A stretch of 64,000 nt of DNA, from contig NC_081542.1 of NCBI RefSeq assembly GCF_901000735.1, forward strand, positions 20,661,093-20,725,092, given 5' to 3'. The position numbers and the translations under genes were made by a program. Within the stretch, counting starts at the first letter, position 1; each line of letters begins with the position of its first letter. The notes beneath the pieces were generated by a model. That model was not told the origin of the DNA, did not search any database, and saw only the letters and a program-made list of their open reading frames with translations. Positions 12,446 through 24,004 of the stretch are shown here, piece by piece. Origin of the DNA: Corylus avellana (Eukaryota > Streptophyta > Magnoliopsida > Fagales > Betulaceae).

Positions 12446-13366
12446 ATCTATCTATGTAAACTTAATAGTACAATTTCATTCATTTGACTTCTTCATCGAT
12501 CACAATGAATTTCTCACTCTACAACTAATGCAGATCGCAGAGTTCCTGGAACTGCGATCGATCGCACATTGATTGCGATTGAGCGCACCAAGCCCCTGAA
12601 GGTGTGATCAAGCACCCGCGTGCTACGATCAAGCGTACGCGGGAACACTATGTTATATTTTTCTGCATTTTTGAGTTTAAACCGACTTTCTTTCCTTGTT
12701 TTGGTAGGATTAGGGTTTTTTGAGTTATTATTCCGTGTTCTACTAGTAATAGGAGTCTAGGGGCTATAAATACATGCATATAGCCTCTAGAAGAATAATT
12801 TATGTTGATTTATCAGTTTTCTCTTAAATAAGAATTACTCATAGGTAAGTTTTCTTTATATTTTTCCTTGGGCTCTAGATAGACTCTACTGTTTTGAGAA
12901 GAGTTCTTAAATCATTGATAGACTCAAGATCTATAATTATTTATATCGTTCCTTATTGATGGTCTTCGCTACTGCCCACCAAGTCACACTGCATCAGTTG
13001 GTATCAGAGCCCAGTTACTTTCCATGAATGGGGAGGAGCAACAGATTTGCAGATATGAACAAGGTACACATGCACATACAGGCAGCACGTAGGGAGCAAA
13101 CAACAATCGTTCGGCCGAACGGTTCTTGTCACCAACTAAGACCATGATTCGCGAAGGCGGAAGGCAAATCTAACGCTGAGTGGTGGCAATACAAAGAGGA
13201 TCGACTCAGGGCTATGAAGGATCAAATTGAAGACCTCACTGCCCAAGTATCTGACTGGTAGAAACCTATTTATGGAGCGTCGAACGCAGGGACGTCAGCA
13301 CCTTGCGCAAACTCATGCCAATCAGTGGGTGACTAGATTCAAACTCGATACACCGAAATTCCAAGG

Positions 13367-14395
13367 TTGTTACCCAAAGAGTTCATGGTGGCAAAAAAAA
13401 AAAAAAAAAAAAATAGAAAATTTTCACAAAAAGAAGTACCTAGGAAGATGGCAGAATTGATGCCTAAGGAGGGGGCGGAGATCAAGTGTCGTTCGGTCTC
13501 CCAATACATTAAACATACGTGCCGACCATTTCAAACTATATGCACCACGAGAGGCAAGGGGGCCAAGCTTATCATTGATCCAAGGAGTCATGAGAATATA
13601 GTCTCGAAGGAAGCAGTTCGGAAGTTGGGGCTTGCGACGAAGAAACATCCTACTCCCTATAAATTGGAGTGGCTCACAAAAGGAAATGAGGTAACGGTTT
13701 CTAAACGTTGTCTAGTGTCCTTTTCCATTAGAGCTAAATATAGAGATACTATATGGTGTGATGTGGTCGACATGGAGACGTGTCACCTGTTATTGGGCAA
13801 GTCGTGACAAGATGATAAAGCTGCTATCCATGATGAAACAAAGAACACGTACAGCTTCATGTTGCGTAAAACCAGATTGATGTTGTTACATGGCCCATGG
13901 GCGGAGCCAAAACTTTCACAAGGGGATGGCCAATCCTTTGTAGCCAAGCAGGAGTTGAAGGACATGGAAAGTGGCATCAAGGGAGTGGTACCGGGGCTAA
14001 TAAAGGACATGTTGGGAAGATTTGTCCACGTGGTACAAGCAGAATTACCGAAAGTGGTACCACCATTACAAGCTATTCAACCTCAACTTGATTTGGTGCC
14101 GGGCTCAAATGTTCCTAATCATCCACACGGCATCAAGAGCCCTAAAGAGCTTGAAGAATTTGGGAAACAAGTGGAAGAGGTAAACCTTTCAGAGAGTATT
14201 GTGACTTTTCATGAAGAGGAGGAACCCTTGGAAGTGGTAAATCTTTCAGATAGTTTTGCAATTTTTGATGACAATTCTACACATCATGTGCTTCATAAGA
14301 GCCCTGAGGATAAAGCCTTTGATTTGAGTGTTACACCAATTAATTATGTTGATTTCATCGGGGTAGATGCTATTTTGTCAAATTCTTCTAACTAA
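13367..14395 (+). pseudogene. Gypsy gag/protease fusion and acidic Pol-linker ORF (copy 2)
   Basis: 13367-13807 reads a gag scrap joined to a retropepsin-like domain (IIDPRSHENIVSKEAVRKLG ... VVDMETCHLLLGKS). The Asp is kept, but the D-x-G motif is not. The stop at 13805-13807 (TGA) replaces a usual Trp codon. 13859-14395 is a 178-aa open frame. It starts with broken linker sequence, keeps IQPQLDLVPGSNVPNHPH from the segment that normally leads into RT, then diverges into an acidic region with duplicated EEVNLSESI / VVNLSDSFAIF units. The whole capsid and the RT to integrase span are deleted. The element could move only with help from another element, if at all. Confidence 0.7.
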
Positions 14396-14715
14396 ATTTG
14401 TGATAAGATCTATATGGTAGAGGGGAAGGTTCTATCAAAAGGTGATGCGGTCGTTGCTAGTTAGTTGACGATTTTCATGGCTTATGGGAAAGACAAGACA
14501 TGAGAAAAGCATGGCAAATCTACACGGCAAGGTGAGGTGCAGGGCATTCAACATCGTCGTCGTAGTCTGCTAAGGATTAGAGCCACCATGTTTTTTATGG
14601 GATGTGGCCTTGTGATTTTGAGAAGAGGAGAATGAAATGAACTGATTGGACATCCAAAGGACCGTGGAAAGAACTGGACGAATTCGAGGGCGAATTCTCT
14701 CCAACAAGGAGAGAA

Positions 14716-15149
14716 TGATGCAGATTGCAAAGCTCCTGGAACTGCGATCGATCGCACGTTGACTGCGATTGAGCGCACCAGGCCCCTAGAGGTGCGATCG
14801 AGCGCACGCGGGAACACTATGTTATGTTTTGCTACATTTTTGAGTTTAAACTGACTTTCTTTCCTTGTTTTGGTAGGATTAGGGTTTTTGGAGTTATTAT
14901 TCTGTGTTCTACTAGTAATAGGAGTCTAGGGGCTATAAATACATGCTTATAGCCTCTAGAGAAACAATTTATGTTGATTTATCAATTTTGTCTTAAATAA
15001 GAATTACTCATAGGTGAGTTTTCTTCATATTTTTCCTTGGACTATAAATAGACTCTATAGTTTTGAGAAGAGGTTTTAGATCATTGATAGACTCAAGATC
15101 TAGAATTATTTATCTAGTTCTGTATTGATGTTCTTTGCTTCAGCCCACC
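14716..15149 (+). repeat. 3' LTR of the gypsy derivative (copy 2)
   Basis: Matches 12526-12996 from TGATGCAG onward, but the homology stops at CAGCCCACC. The terminal AAGTCAC...TGCATCA is missing, so this end is truncated. Confidence 0.8.
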
Positions 15150-15361
15150 TACAACCTAGCAACCTGCTAATTTCTTATGAAGAGATTAATTAGATGATGA
15201 GGATCTAGAGTTGGTGCCTATGGCTCCCAAAAATTGGTTGTAGAGAAATATAGGGATTCATGGTGATGTGCAAGAGAGTTCGTAGAGGAAATTTAAAAAG
15301 CATGGTTAAGGAATAAAGTCAAGAATGACTAAGCAACTAGGGTGTGGATATGGGAAAGGCA

Positions 15362-15433
15362 ACCAGTAAGAATGATCACGACAATTTGGGATGCTGTCGT
15401 AGAAAGAAATAAAAAGAAGATAGGAGTGCGAAT
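15362..15433 (+). pseudogene. RNase H-like (RVT_3) domain, 5' part, split by LTR element
   Basis: Frame reads MITTIWDAVVERNKKKIGVR and breaks in the next codon at 15433. This is the 'NWDA.V......GVGIIARD' beginning of the RNase H-like domain found at the C-terminus of plant LINEs and related proteins. The domain resumes in frame at 19938 after the LTR element and one CGAAT repeat are discounted. 15156-15361 upstream shows only broken frames. Confidence 0.7.
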
Positions 15434-16343
15434 TATTAGTTCTTGTGTTGGCTTAATTCAGTTCTAAAATGCAGAGGGTACTATTCACTGGCTCAAACAC
15501 TGATATAGAATACTCATAATCAAATCTCCATCGTTCATAATGTAGATTCATGTGTCATGAACGTCTCTACAAAATTTCAGTTCAATCGGACTACAAACGC
15601 TCATCGATCGGAGCTGTTGATCAAGACTGGACAGCATTTTCAAAATATTATTTCACTCATTGCATGCCGGGTCCGGACAGGCCTTCCCCGTGTCTGGACC
15701 GCAATTCCATAAACCTTATTTTTGCCCCACAAGGCCGTGTCCGGACACCCTGTACCTATTATGCCCAAAAACGTGTTTTTAGTGGGCCCAGGTCTAGGGT
15801 TTGATGTACTGATATATATATACATCATTATAGAAGAAAGTGGCACGAATTTTTCACCCCTAGAGAGTTCGTTGGAGGCTGTGCTAAGAAAGATCATATG
15901 TGGTGAGCGTTAAATTGAATCTCTTAGAGTTTTAGTTATTCATTTGATAAATTTATGGTTGAGAAGTCTATCGGAGTTCCGGTAAAAGGAAATCATATAG
16001 AAGAATTGTGCCAGATGTTCTGGAAAGGGCTACTGCGGTAGAAGTCAAGTGGGTCGCTTGTCGTGTACAAGGAAGAGTCAAAGGTTTTGTAATTCTTCTT
16101 GTATTCCTTATTCTTCTTATAGTGGATTGATTTCCTGGGTTTGGCTGCCCCGGAGAGGTTTTACATTTAGAGAGTTCTCTAAATGGTTTTCTCTTCGTAA
16201 CCAAATATCTGTGTTCTTGATTTTCATTACATATCTGTATTTGGTTGATTATTAATTGTTAGGTCAGATCTTATTCCGCTTAATATTTGTGAATCACCTA
16301 GACATTTGAATAGGTGTCGTTTGGAGTCGTTTTAGAATTTTCA
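15434..16343 (+). repeat. 5' LTR of the gag-only element
   Basis: 910-bp repeat, colinear with 19003-19932. It differs by scattered substitutions and by a short indel near 15745 / 19318 (a partial repeat of the CGTGTCCGGACA-type segment). Confidence 0.9.
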
Positions 16344-16412
16344 ATTGGTATCAGAGCGGGTTCACTCTGTCAAAGGATTAAATTCCTGAGTGTGATCCTA
16401 TATACTTTCTAG

Positions 16413-17342
16413 ATGTCCCAAACTCTTGATTGTTTTGAAACTATTATGTCTTCTGATAAACAGTATTATTCTGATTATGATTCTGATAATGAAATTGATC
16501 TTCAGGAGACTTATAATTTGTTGTTTGTGAAATTCTCTGAGTTACAAGTTATTAATTCCAAGAATCTAAAGAAACTCAGAGAGGCTGAACATGATAAAGA
16601 TGAGCTAATTAGTGAATTGAGTGATTCTCTTGATTTGTGTAAAACATTGAAATCTGAAAATCATGATCTTGCTAATAAAGTTGAGTCATTAGAGAATGAA
16701 TTAAAGGAGTCCAAAACTCTATTGGAAAAATTCTCTAATGATAATCTTGACAAAATTTTGCATACCCAAAAATCTACTTGTGATAAACCTGGGATTGATT
16801 TTGACAAGATTATTGCTCATTCCTCTAACCTTGCTTCTTCTTCCAAGAAAGTTTTTGTTGAAACAGAAAACTTGGAAGAGCCATTGGATAAAGATAAGCT
16901 AGTTGCTGTTCACTCCTCAAGAAGAAGAGGAAAAGAAGTCTTAAAGAAAAAGAAGAAAACAGCTACTGCGACCTTAAGAGGTAAGAAGGGTAAGAAAGGT
17001 AAGTACTCTCGTGTTGAGCACTTTTTACCTAGAAGCAACTCCAACTTTGTTTACCTTGCAAGGAACCAACCTTCTCAAAGGTTCATTCCTACATGTCATC
17101 ACTGTGGTAAGATTGGGCATATTCGCCCTAATTGTTTTCAGTTGAATAATCATGAGTCAAAAAGAGATTATTTTCGTTCTAGGAATAGTCATGAGGAATT
17201 ATTCAACATGCTAAGGGGTGTTATCACCCAGTTAAATGATTTGGACAAGAGTCGCACATTTGTCCCCAATATGAAGAAAGTTTGGATTAAGAAGGTTGAT
17301 ACCATTCACCCATTGAGGGGGAGTGGTAGTGATCTCACCTAA
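16413..17342 (+). CDS. Gag-like protein with coiled coil and CCHC zinc knuckle
   Basis: 309-aa open frame starting about 55 bp after the primer site. Residues ~25-110 are acidic and heptad-rich (KLREAEHDKDELISELSDSL), typical of a coiled coil. Residues ~165-200 are very basic (KKKKKTATATLRGKKGKKGK). A CCHC knuckle CHHCGKIGHIRPNC lies at ~228-241. The C-terminus reads KKVWIKKVDTIHPLRGSGSD, like the end of Gag in SIRE/copia-type elements. The N-terminal UBN2-type Gag domain is missing. Presumed role: nucleocapsid-like RNA binding for a non-autonomous element. The frame is intact despite diverged LTRs. Confidence 0.8.
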   Translation: MSQTLDCFETIMSSDKQYYSDYDSDNEIDLQETYNLLFVKFSELQVINSKNLKKLREAEHDKDELISELSDSLDLCKTLKSENHDLANKVESLENELKESKTLLEKFSNDNLDKILHTQKSTCDKPGIDFDKIIAHSSNLASSSKKVFVETENLEEPLDKDKLVAVHSSRRRGKEVLKKKKKTATATLRGKKGKKGKYSRVEHFLPRSNSNFVYLARNQPSQRFIPTCHHCGKIGHIRPNCFQLNNHESKRDYFRSRNSHEELFNMLRGVITQLNDLDKSRTFVPNMKKVWIKKVDTIHPLRGSGSDLT

Positions 17343-19002
17343 ATTTAGGTGAGTAAATAACATGTCTAGGAATTGTTGTTTTGCTTATTTTTGAAAATCC
17401 TAGAGCATGTTGTTTTTCTTTGCTTTGCATTTTTTTTTTTTTCGCTTTCTAGTTTATGCATTGCAATTTTTTTGTTGTTACACTTTTTGTGTGAAGAGTG
17501 TATACATGTTTGTTTGGAGATTCTTGTTATGAGGCATATTCATAAAGGACTTTTCAAGAAATTCATATGTTATGATCTTTGAAAGGCTTATAGATGAGAT
17601 GTTGTGTGCGGACCACCAAGATTTTTGTCTACTTGCTAATCAAGTGTTCATGAATGTGTAATGTCTTGTGAAGACCTAGAAGTAGTTATTAAACCAAATC
17701 ATTATTTTGTAGTGGGACCTATAAGATGTGATGAAAGTTTAATGCTAAAGGACATTCATGTATTGCCTGTTGTAATCTCAATTCAAGCATGTTTTTTTTT
17801 TTTTATATATGCATTGCATTTTTGTTTGTTTTGCATTTGTTGTCGTTCGTGTGTATTTCTTTTGTGAAAAATTTTAAAAAGACAAAAATATGTTACTTTG
17901 ATTGTTTTATTTTATTTCTTCTGTCTTATGCACCTAGATAGTCCATTAATTTCTCATGTTTCTTTCATGGATTTAATTCCTTGTGTCTTGGAATGTTCTT
18001 AATATGCATGAGATGAAAATTTGTGTCAATGGACTTGTTTTTGTGGTTACCTAAAGCCTGAACTTATGTGGTACATTTTGCCTATGCTTTATCTCTTGTG
18101 CACATTTAAGTTTAAATTGAGGTATTGTTTCACTTTATTTGTGAGGTCTGTTAGGTAACCATATGAGATTTTTGACTAGTCATATTTTTCAAATTGACCA
18201 TATGCTAGTTGAACCTAAGGCTTAAAAATTCATGCTTTCTCTTTTGTGATAAGCACCAAAAGTTTAAGGACTCTTTCTCAAAGAGAAAAATAAACAAAAT
18301 AGTGAAACAAATAAAATCAAAAGATCATATTCCAAAAGGAATTTATTTCATAGTGTCAAACTTGTGTAAAATGTTTTACAAAGATAAATGTATAGGTTGA
18401 GAGTGGCTAAGCCCTAGTATGATAAGATTTGACTTTTGATTTGATATACTTGTCAAAACCTCATGGTGGTGAAACTTTTTCCTCATTTTGTAAGTTGAAA
18501 ATTTTTCTCTTTGGATGGCTTACACACACATATCACACTAGCATGGGTTGAATGGAATTTTTTTTTTTTTTTTTTGGTTAAGCAATATGAGTTTCTTGCC
18601 ATTTCTAGTTTCAGCATATTTTGCATATTTAGAGCATGTTTGGGATATTCATTTTGCAATACATATATGAGTTATTGATGTGTCTATCATGTGTTCATTT
18701 GACTTTTGAGGGGGAGAAACATGTTTTGCTTTTTTAGTTTCTTGTTGATTATTGAGTGATATGTTGGGGGGGAGTTTTTGGTGATGTGTGTTCATGATCT
18801 TGCATTCTACGTCATTTTTTTTTTATCATGAGCTTTATTTCTATATTCTTGTTCCACATATGCCTTGATTTGTTTTGTGAAGTGTTTTAGAAAATATGAA
18901 GACCTTTTGTCATTCTGTGACAAAAAGGGGGAGTAAATATGGGGAGATGATGGGATTGGCTCGGCATTTTGGTTTTGTCACTGATTTACCAAAGGGGGAG
19001 TT
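17343..19002 (+). other. Non-coding interior of the gag-only element
   Basis: T-rich sequence with many TTTTTTT runs. Short frames here are low-complexity and show no Pol motifs. Two purine tracts resemble polypurine priming sites (near 18924 and 18991). Confidence 0.6.
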
Positions 19003-19932
19003 TGTTAGTTCTGGTGTTGGCTTAATTCAGTTCCAAAATGTAGAGGCTACTGTTCACAGGCTCAAACACTGATATAGAATGCTCAGAATCAAATCTCCAC
19101 CGTTCATAATGTAGATTCTTGTGTCATGAACATTTGTACAAAATTTTAGATCAATCGGGCCACAAACGCCCATCAGTCGGAGCTGTTGATCAAGACTGGA
19201 CAGCATTTCAGAATCATGTTTCACTCATTGCGTGCCAGGTCCGGACAGGCCTTCCCCGTGTCCGGACTGCAATTTCAGAAACCTTATTTTTGCTCGGCAA
19301 AGCCGTGTCCGGACATCCCATTAACCTGTCCGAACACCCAGTACCTATTATGCCCAAAAACGTGTTTTTAGTGGGCCCAGGTTTAGGGTTTGATGTACTG
19401 ATATATATACATCATTATATAAGAAAGAGACACAAATTTTTCACCCCTAGAGAGTTCATCGAAGGCTGTGCTAAGAGAGATCATATGTGGTGAGCGTTAA
19501 ATTGAATTTCTTAGAGTTTTTATTATTCATTTGATAAATTTACAGTTGAGAAGTCTATCGGAGTTCTGGTAAAAGGAAATCATATAAAAGAATAGTACCA
19601 GATGTTCTAGAAAGGGCTATTGCGATAGAAGTCAAGTGGGCCGCTTGTCGTGTGCAAGGAAGAGTCAAAGGTTTTGTAATTCTTCTTGTATTCCTTATTC
19701 TTCTTATAGTAAATTGATTTCCTGGGTTTGGCTGTTCCGGAGAGGTTTTACATTTAGAGAGTTCTCTAAATGGTTTCCTTTTCGTAACCAAATATCTGTG
19801 TTCTTGAATGTTTATTTCATATCTGTATTTGGTTGAATTTTTACTGTTAGGTTAGATCTTATTATACATAATTTTTGTGAAACATCTAGACATTTCAATA
19901 GGTGTCGTTTGAAGTAGTTTTTAGAATTTTCA
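19003..19932 (+). repeat. 3' LTR of the gag-only element
   Basis: 930-bp partner of 15434-16343. It starts directly after the purine tract and ends TTTTCA before the CGAAT target repeat. Confidence 0.9.
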
Positions 19933-19937
19933 CGAAT

Positions 19938-20340
19938 AATAGCCAAATATCATGAAGGGAAAGTGTTGGCATCACTGTGCTCCACAATGCCATATATTTA
20001 TGATCCTCCTGAGGCTTTTGCGGCTTGGAAGATGGTGGGTTTTTGTAGAGAATATAGGATACAAAATATTATAATGGAGGGAGATGCACTAAAAATAATT
20101 CATGCATTGCGAAAAGAGGGGCGGTGTTGGAGTAGGCACTGGCAATTGATTGAAGTTGCTAAACTTTTTCTGAAATACTTTTCAATCTGGTTTCTGAGAC
20201 ATATAAAGAGGGAAGCCAATGAAGCTACACACAAATTAGCAAAGGCGGATATTAATCAGTCTTTAGAACAAGTTTGGAGGAAGGACTTTTTTGTATTTAT
20301 TTTTGAGAGTATTCTTGTTGAGGTAAATGTTTCTTCCTGA
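19938..20340 (+). pseudogene. RNase H-like (RVT_3) domain, 3' part
   Basis: Continues the domain begun at 15362. It reads GKVLASLCSTMPYIYDPPEA, then CREYRIQNIIMEGDALKIIH, and ends near HIKREANEATHKLAKADI, the conserved 'EGD' and 'REAN..AH.LAK' signatures of plant RVT_3. With the LTR element removed, the domain is open from about 15362 to 20340. It may have been a late LINE ORF2 end or a free-standing domain. It is interrupted and no upstream RT is joined to it. Confidence 0.75.
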
Positions 20341-20368
20341 TTTATTATTGAAAATCTCCTATTTTTCT

Positions 20369-20403
<35 letters not shown>

Positions 20404-21911
20404 TCTAGAATCCGCATAAAGTACAGCAAAATCCAAAAAACCTATCCCTTCTTGGTTGTCAAGGGACTTATAAGTCTAGAATATCAAGTATAAAAAGGAC
20501 ATGTTATACTAATTAGCAATTAATCACATTAAACTTTGATTGTGAAAGGTTGCATTTCAATTAGGATTTCTTCTTGGGCGAGCTACACTGATTGCCTTTG
20601 AGGAGCCCTTTTGAAGTTTTTGTTGAATTGCTGTCAAGATTATATTTTCTTTTTGGTCTTTGTATTTTGGATTATGTAATTTTTTACCTTAACTGTGTTT
20701 TTTGTTTGTATTTAGTCTTACTTACCTTTATAAAAAAAAAAAAACAAGACTAGTTCAGACTTTTTATTATTATTATTTACTAAGAAAGTCGGTCTTGATC
20801 AGTACCTACTGCTTTCACACTTGCAGCTGTCATTTATTGACCTAATTGCTTTCACATTACGGATGGCATATGTGCTAATGTTTTATTTTTAATGATTTGT
20901 AAGCCTCGGAGGCTAGGAAACCTCGGGGGTTCTTTCTAAAGAAACCAAAAAAAAAAAAAAAAGGTGATAAACCAGCTGCTCATTGCCATTGACTTTGTCT
21001 TAATGCATGCTCTCATAGTTTTTTGTGTTCTAATTGACTTTGAATAATGAAGATTCGTAATATGCTGACCATTATAAACCCTCAAAACTGATAGAAACTG
21101 CAATGCGTACATTCCTTGAGGATTAAGGTTGGGTTGATTTGTTGAGGGGGTCTTGAACCAGTGGCCTGGAGAGTTTTACGATACTTCTTGACTGATTATC
21201 CTCGCCATCATATATCGATCTCTGCAGGCAATCAATTTCTTAGTCTCATACTCTTTTCATGTGTCTTCTCCTCGATCTCCATCATCACCATATATATATA
21301 TATATATCATGATCTGATAATTAGTAAAATTTGCAATTTGAAGCATTCAAGGTCATTTGAAAATTGTTCAAGGATTATGTTTAATTAGAATTTAGATCGA
21401 GAATACTTTAACTATTTCCGGTGAGGCATTCCTTCACATGATGAAATCTTTATATATATATATATATGGAAATTTCATTTTTCTTAGACAAACATATAAA
21501 AACAATCAGAAAATAGTCCAAATGAAAATAATTCTTCTTTATTTGCTTAATTTTAGTATACATATTTCAGTACTTCACCTGAAACCTAATTCTCTTCTAC
21601 GTGATCTTCTTTCGTTAGTTGTTTGAGACCAATATTCAGTGAGATCTGGCCGCATAAGTCAGGAAATTACTTTAGCGTCGGCTATGATGAAAGGGTTTCA
21701 TATTTTGGATTTATCATTTAATTTTTATATATATTTAATTTTTCTTGTTAATAAACCATATATATATGGTAAAAAATTTAATTAATGGATCGAGGTGCAT
21801 TAGCTTTAGCTAGTTCCTTAATCATTGGCTGACATACATATCTACTCAACAGACATATCATTGACTTGTTGAACATTTTTGGTGCCCGACTAATTCGTTC
21901 TAGAAGGAAAA
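20341..21911. other. Intergenic region upstream of the unknown two-exon gene
   Basis: Contains a (TA)n microsatellite at about 20370-20396, a probable LINE 3' tail ending in poly(A) at 20560-20745, and an AT-rich stretch with TA repeats at 21289-21307 and 21452-21467. 20560-21790 is closely related to 58595-59158 plus 63065-63735. No ORF with recognisable similarity is seen. An AG just before 21905 (TTCGTTCTAG) could be a splice acceptor from an upstream exon. Confidence 0.5.
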
Positions 21912-22249
21912 ATGAGGACATATTCCGTGCCGTCTCCGAGCGATGATATTCCGCTGTATAATCAATTCACAGTCCTATTCCCTTCCGGTGAAGCAAGAAC
22001 AAAAAAATCTTGCAATCCTCTAGGGGTGAGAAATGGAGATGGAATGAAAAAACTAAAACATGGAGTGCATTCCCCGAAGTCAAGGGAAGAAAAACCAAGA
22101 AGAAATAAACCGCAGTCAGATATTGCTCATGATCAGAAAAATGGACGCCCTGCCACAGGTTTTTTATTTTTTATTTATTTTTTTCCAATCATCAGCTGTT
22201 TTTATTATATTTGAACTTCAGCTTTGTGTGTATGTTTGCGCACACACAC

Positions 22250-22282
<33 letters not shown>

Positions 22283-22702
22283 CTGCTGACTTGTTGAGTA
22301 TTCTCTGGTGCCATTCGTGCTGTTGGTAACTAATTATACTTATTGATTCTAGATGGGCAATTAAAATCATCTAAATCGAAAAAGCAGGATTCCTTCAAGC
22401 CAAGCAAATCAGGTTCAAGAACTCAGAGTAACCCACCAAGTGCTGGCGAAGGTTTTTCCTTGGAATATTCAGATATTTCTTGGCCATTTGCGGGATCAAA
22501 ACTTCCAATCCGTCTGTGCGTGTTTGCATGTATCATCTGGTTAATCAAGTGTTATATTATGTCGTCGTTGGATACTCGGTATACACAAATGCAAATTCAG
22601 ATGGAGACCCTCACTAGCACTATCAACGGTTTGCAGCAAGGGATACCACCTACTGATGAGGAATATCAGACTTGGATGAACTATGAAGGATTTGCTGTGT
22701 GA
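21912..22702 (+). CDS. Unknown two-exon gene, small membrane-anchored protein (copy 1)
   Basis: Exon 1 is 21912-22158 and exon 2 is 22353-22702, joined by a GT-AG intron in phase 1 (a GAT codon is split). The product is 198 aa. Residues 1-125 are hydrophilic and rich in Ser, Lys and Arg (SPKSREEKPRRNKPQ, KSSKSKKQDSFKPSKSGSRT). There is one hydrophobic segment at ~134-152 (RLCVFACIIWLIKCYIM), a short coiled-coil-like stretch (~155-176) and an acidic-aromatic end (DEEYQTWMNYEGFAV). AATAAA lies at 22773-22778. I do not recognise the family. A basic N-terminus followed by one membrane span suggests a tail-proximal membrane anchor. The copy at 33420-34179 keeps the frame, the splice sites and an identical C-terminal region, which argues that this is a real gene. 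An upstream exon is possible. Confidence 0.7.
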
Positions 22703-24004
22703 AAATATTTGGCGCAGTGCTGTTTTATTACCAAACAATTCTGATCGATCCTGTTTATTTTAGTTTCTACGCAATAAATTCTTTTGGTTTTTATAAATGT
22801 CTTATCTTTATTAATAATACATTTCATTTTTTCTTCTACCTGTTGGTCGCACATTCTTAATTGGTGAGCTTTTTATTTTTTGGTTTTTTCGAATTTATAA
22901 GAATATTTTTTTCTTATTAAGCCTTATATTTATAATATCATTTGAACTGGACTAAGTTCTATGGTTTTTCTAAAGCAAGTAAATTTTTCTCAACAATAAA
23001 TATCATTGGTGTCGATTATGTGGTATGATAAATATTGTGTTTCATTATTAATGTGATGATTATTTATTTATCTTTTATCATGTATTGATATTATATTGAT
23101 GCTTGATTAATATTGATTGTTTCATCATATGATACATGTATAATTAGTGCATTAATTAGTGTTTGATTTCCACATACAATATTGATTTATTCGAATCAAT
23201 ATATGTTTGAATTTTGTTGAACTGTGATTTAAATACTAATTAAATTAGTACGTTAATTCATCAAGACCTATTCATTCCCCTAAGTCTATCTTATATATAG
23301 AGCATTCTTAGAGATTTTTCAGTGTTGTTCTTTTTTCTAAAACCAGTTTTCAAGTGAGAGAATATTAGCAATTATAGGGTGTCAAGTGATGGAACCCATG
23401 TGAACAAGAAATTGATTCCTTCTTGGGTTGTGAATTCTAGTTTCATATGAATTTTAGTTAAGTTTAAATTGAGCTCATCTCAATAAATTCATAATTTTAT
23501 TGTATCCATTAACTAATTTTAAGGACTTTGATAAAGAGTAGCCCAAATGTACCATTTATAATCATTTTATTTTTCATATATAGTGAAATAGAAATATCAT
23601 TCTTGCAGCCTCGTAAATGTAGACAATCTCCCAAAACAGATTCGATTCTCTACGATTTAATTATTCAGATTTTGTGTCCCTCTATTTTCTTCTATATATA
23701 TGCACTGATATTAAAAGAGAAGTATGGTACGAATCAGTTGACAAAATGAAAGTTCTTACTAATGGGTAGCTTGACTTTAATCAAACCACTGTGGATTTAT
23801 AGAGAAAAGTACAATGCAAAATAAAATAAATAAATAATAATAATGGTAGTTCTAATCAATGAAGAACAATTTAAAGTCTTGATGGAAATGATTTAGAAGA
23901 ACATCAATTCATAATCTTTCCTTGCACCATTCTTTCTACAGTCTTTCTTGTTTTTGTTTGACTTAAACTTCAAATTTTGATCACCTGCCCATCAACATCT
24001 TTTG
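22703..24004. other. Intergenic region between unknown gene copy 1 and the ankyrin pseudogene
   Basis: AT-rich. 22703-23380 matches 34180-34860 (3' flank of the second gene copy). 23527-23990 matches about 28270-28715 (3' flank of the complete ankyrin gene). No gene is seen. Confidence 0.6.

Larger units (their letters stand above)
8422..14395 (+). repeat. Segmental duplication, copy 2 (pairs with 1-5927)
   Basis: This is the second, complete copy of the block described at 1-5927. It contains LINE and gypsy insertions at the same internal positions as copy 1, so both elements inserted before the block duplicated. 8422-10300 is gene-free AT-rich sequence with a T/C-rich tract near 9190-9222. 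The copy is preceded directly by the upstream region of an ankyrin-PGG gene. Confidence 0.9.
12526..15149 (+). mobile_element. Non-autonomous Ty3/gypsy derivative with two LTRs (copy 2)
   Basis: The 5' LTR spans 12526-12996 and starts TAATGCAG (G-to-A in the usual TG). The primer site TGGTATCAGAGC is at 12999-13010. The 3' LTR is 14716-15149, preceded by a purine-rich tract (AAGGAGAGAA), and lacks the last ~16 bp present in the 5' LTR. ACAAC flanks both sides (12521-12525 and 15151-15155), a plausible 5-bp target duplication. The interior has no RT, RNase H or integrase. Confidence 0.75.
15434..19932 (+). mobile_element. Gag-only LTR retrotransposon (TR-GAG type, copia-like)
   Basis: Complete insertion. 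The 5' LTR is 15434-16343 (starts TATTAG, a G-to-A form of TGTTAG) and the 3' LTR is 19003-19932 (TGTTAG...TTTTCA). The perfect 5-bp target duplication CGAAT is at 15429-15433 and 19933-19937. The primer site TGGTATCAGAGC is at 16346-16357 and the polypurine tract AAAGGGGGAG is at 18991-19000. The only gene is a gag-like ORF (16413-17342). 17343-19002 is T-rich and non-coding, with an extra purine tract AAAAAGGGGGAG near 18924. With no protease, RT, RNase H or integrase, it must have been mobilised in trans. Confidence 0.92.

Noticed and set aside
17373..18400. Three short plus-strand ORFs downstream of the gag-like gene
   Set aside because: They are T-rich, hydrophobic low-complexity frames with no Pol motif and no conserved start context.
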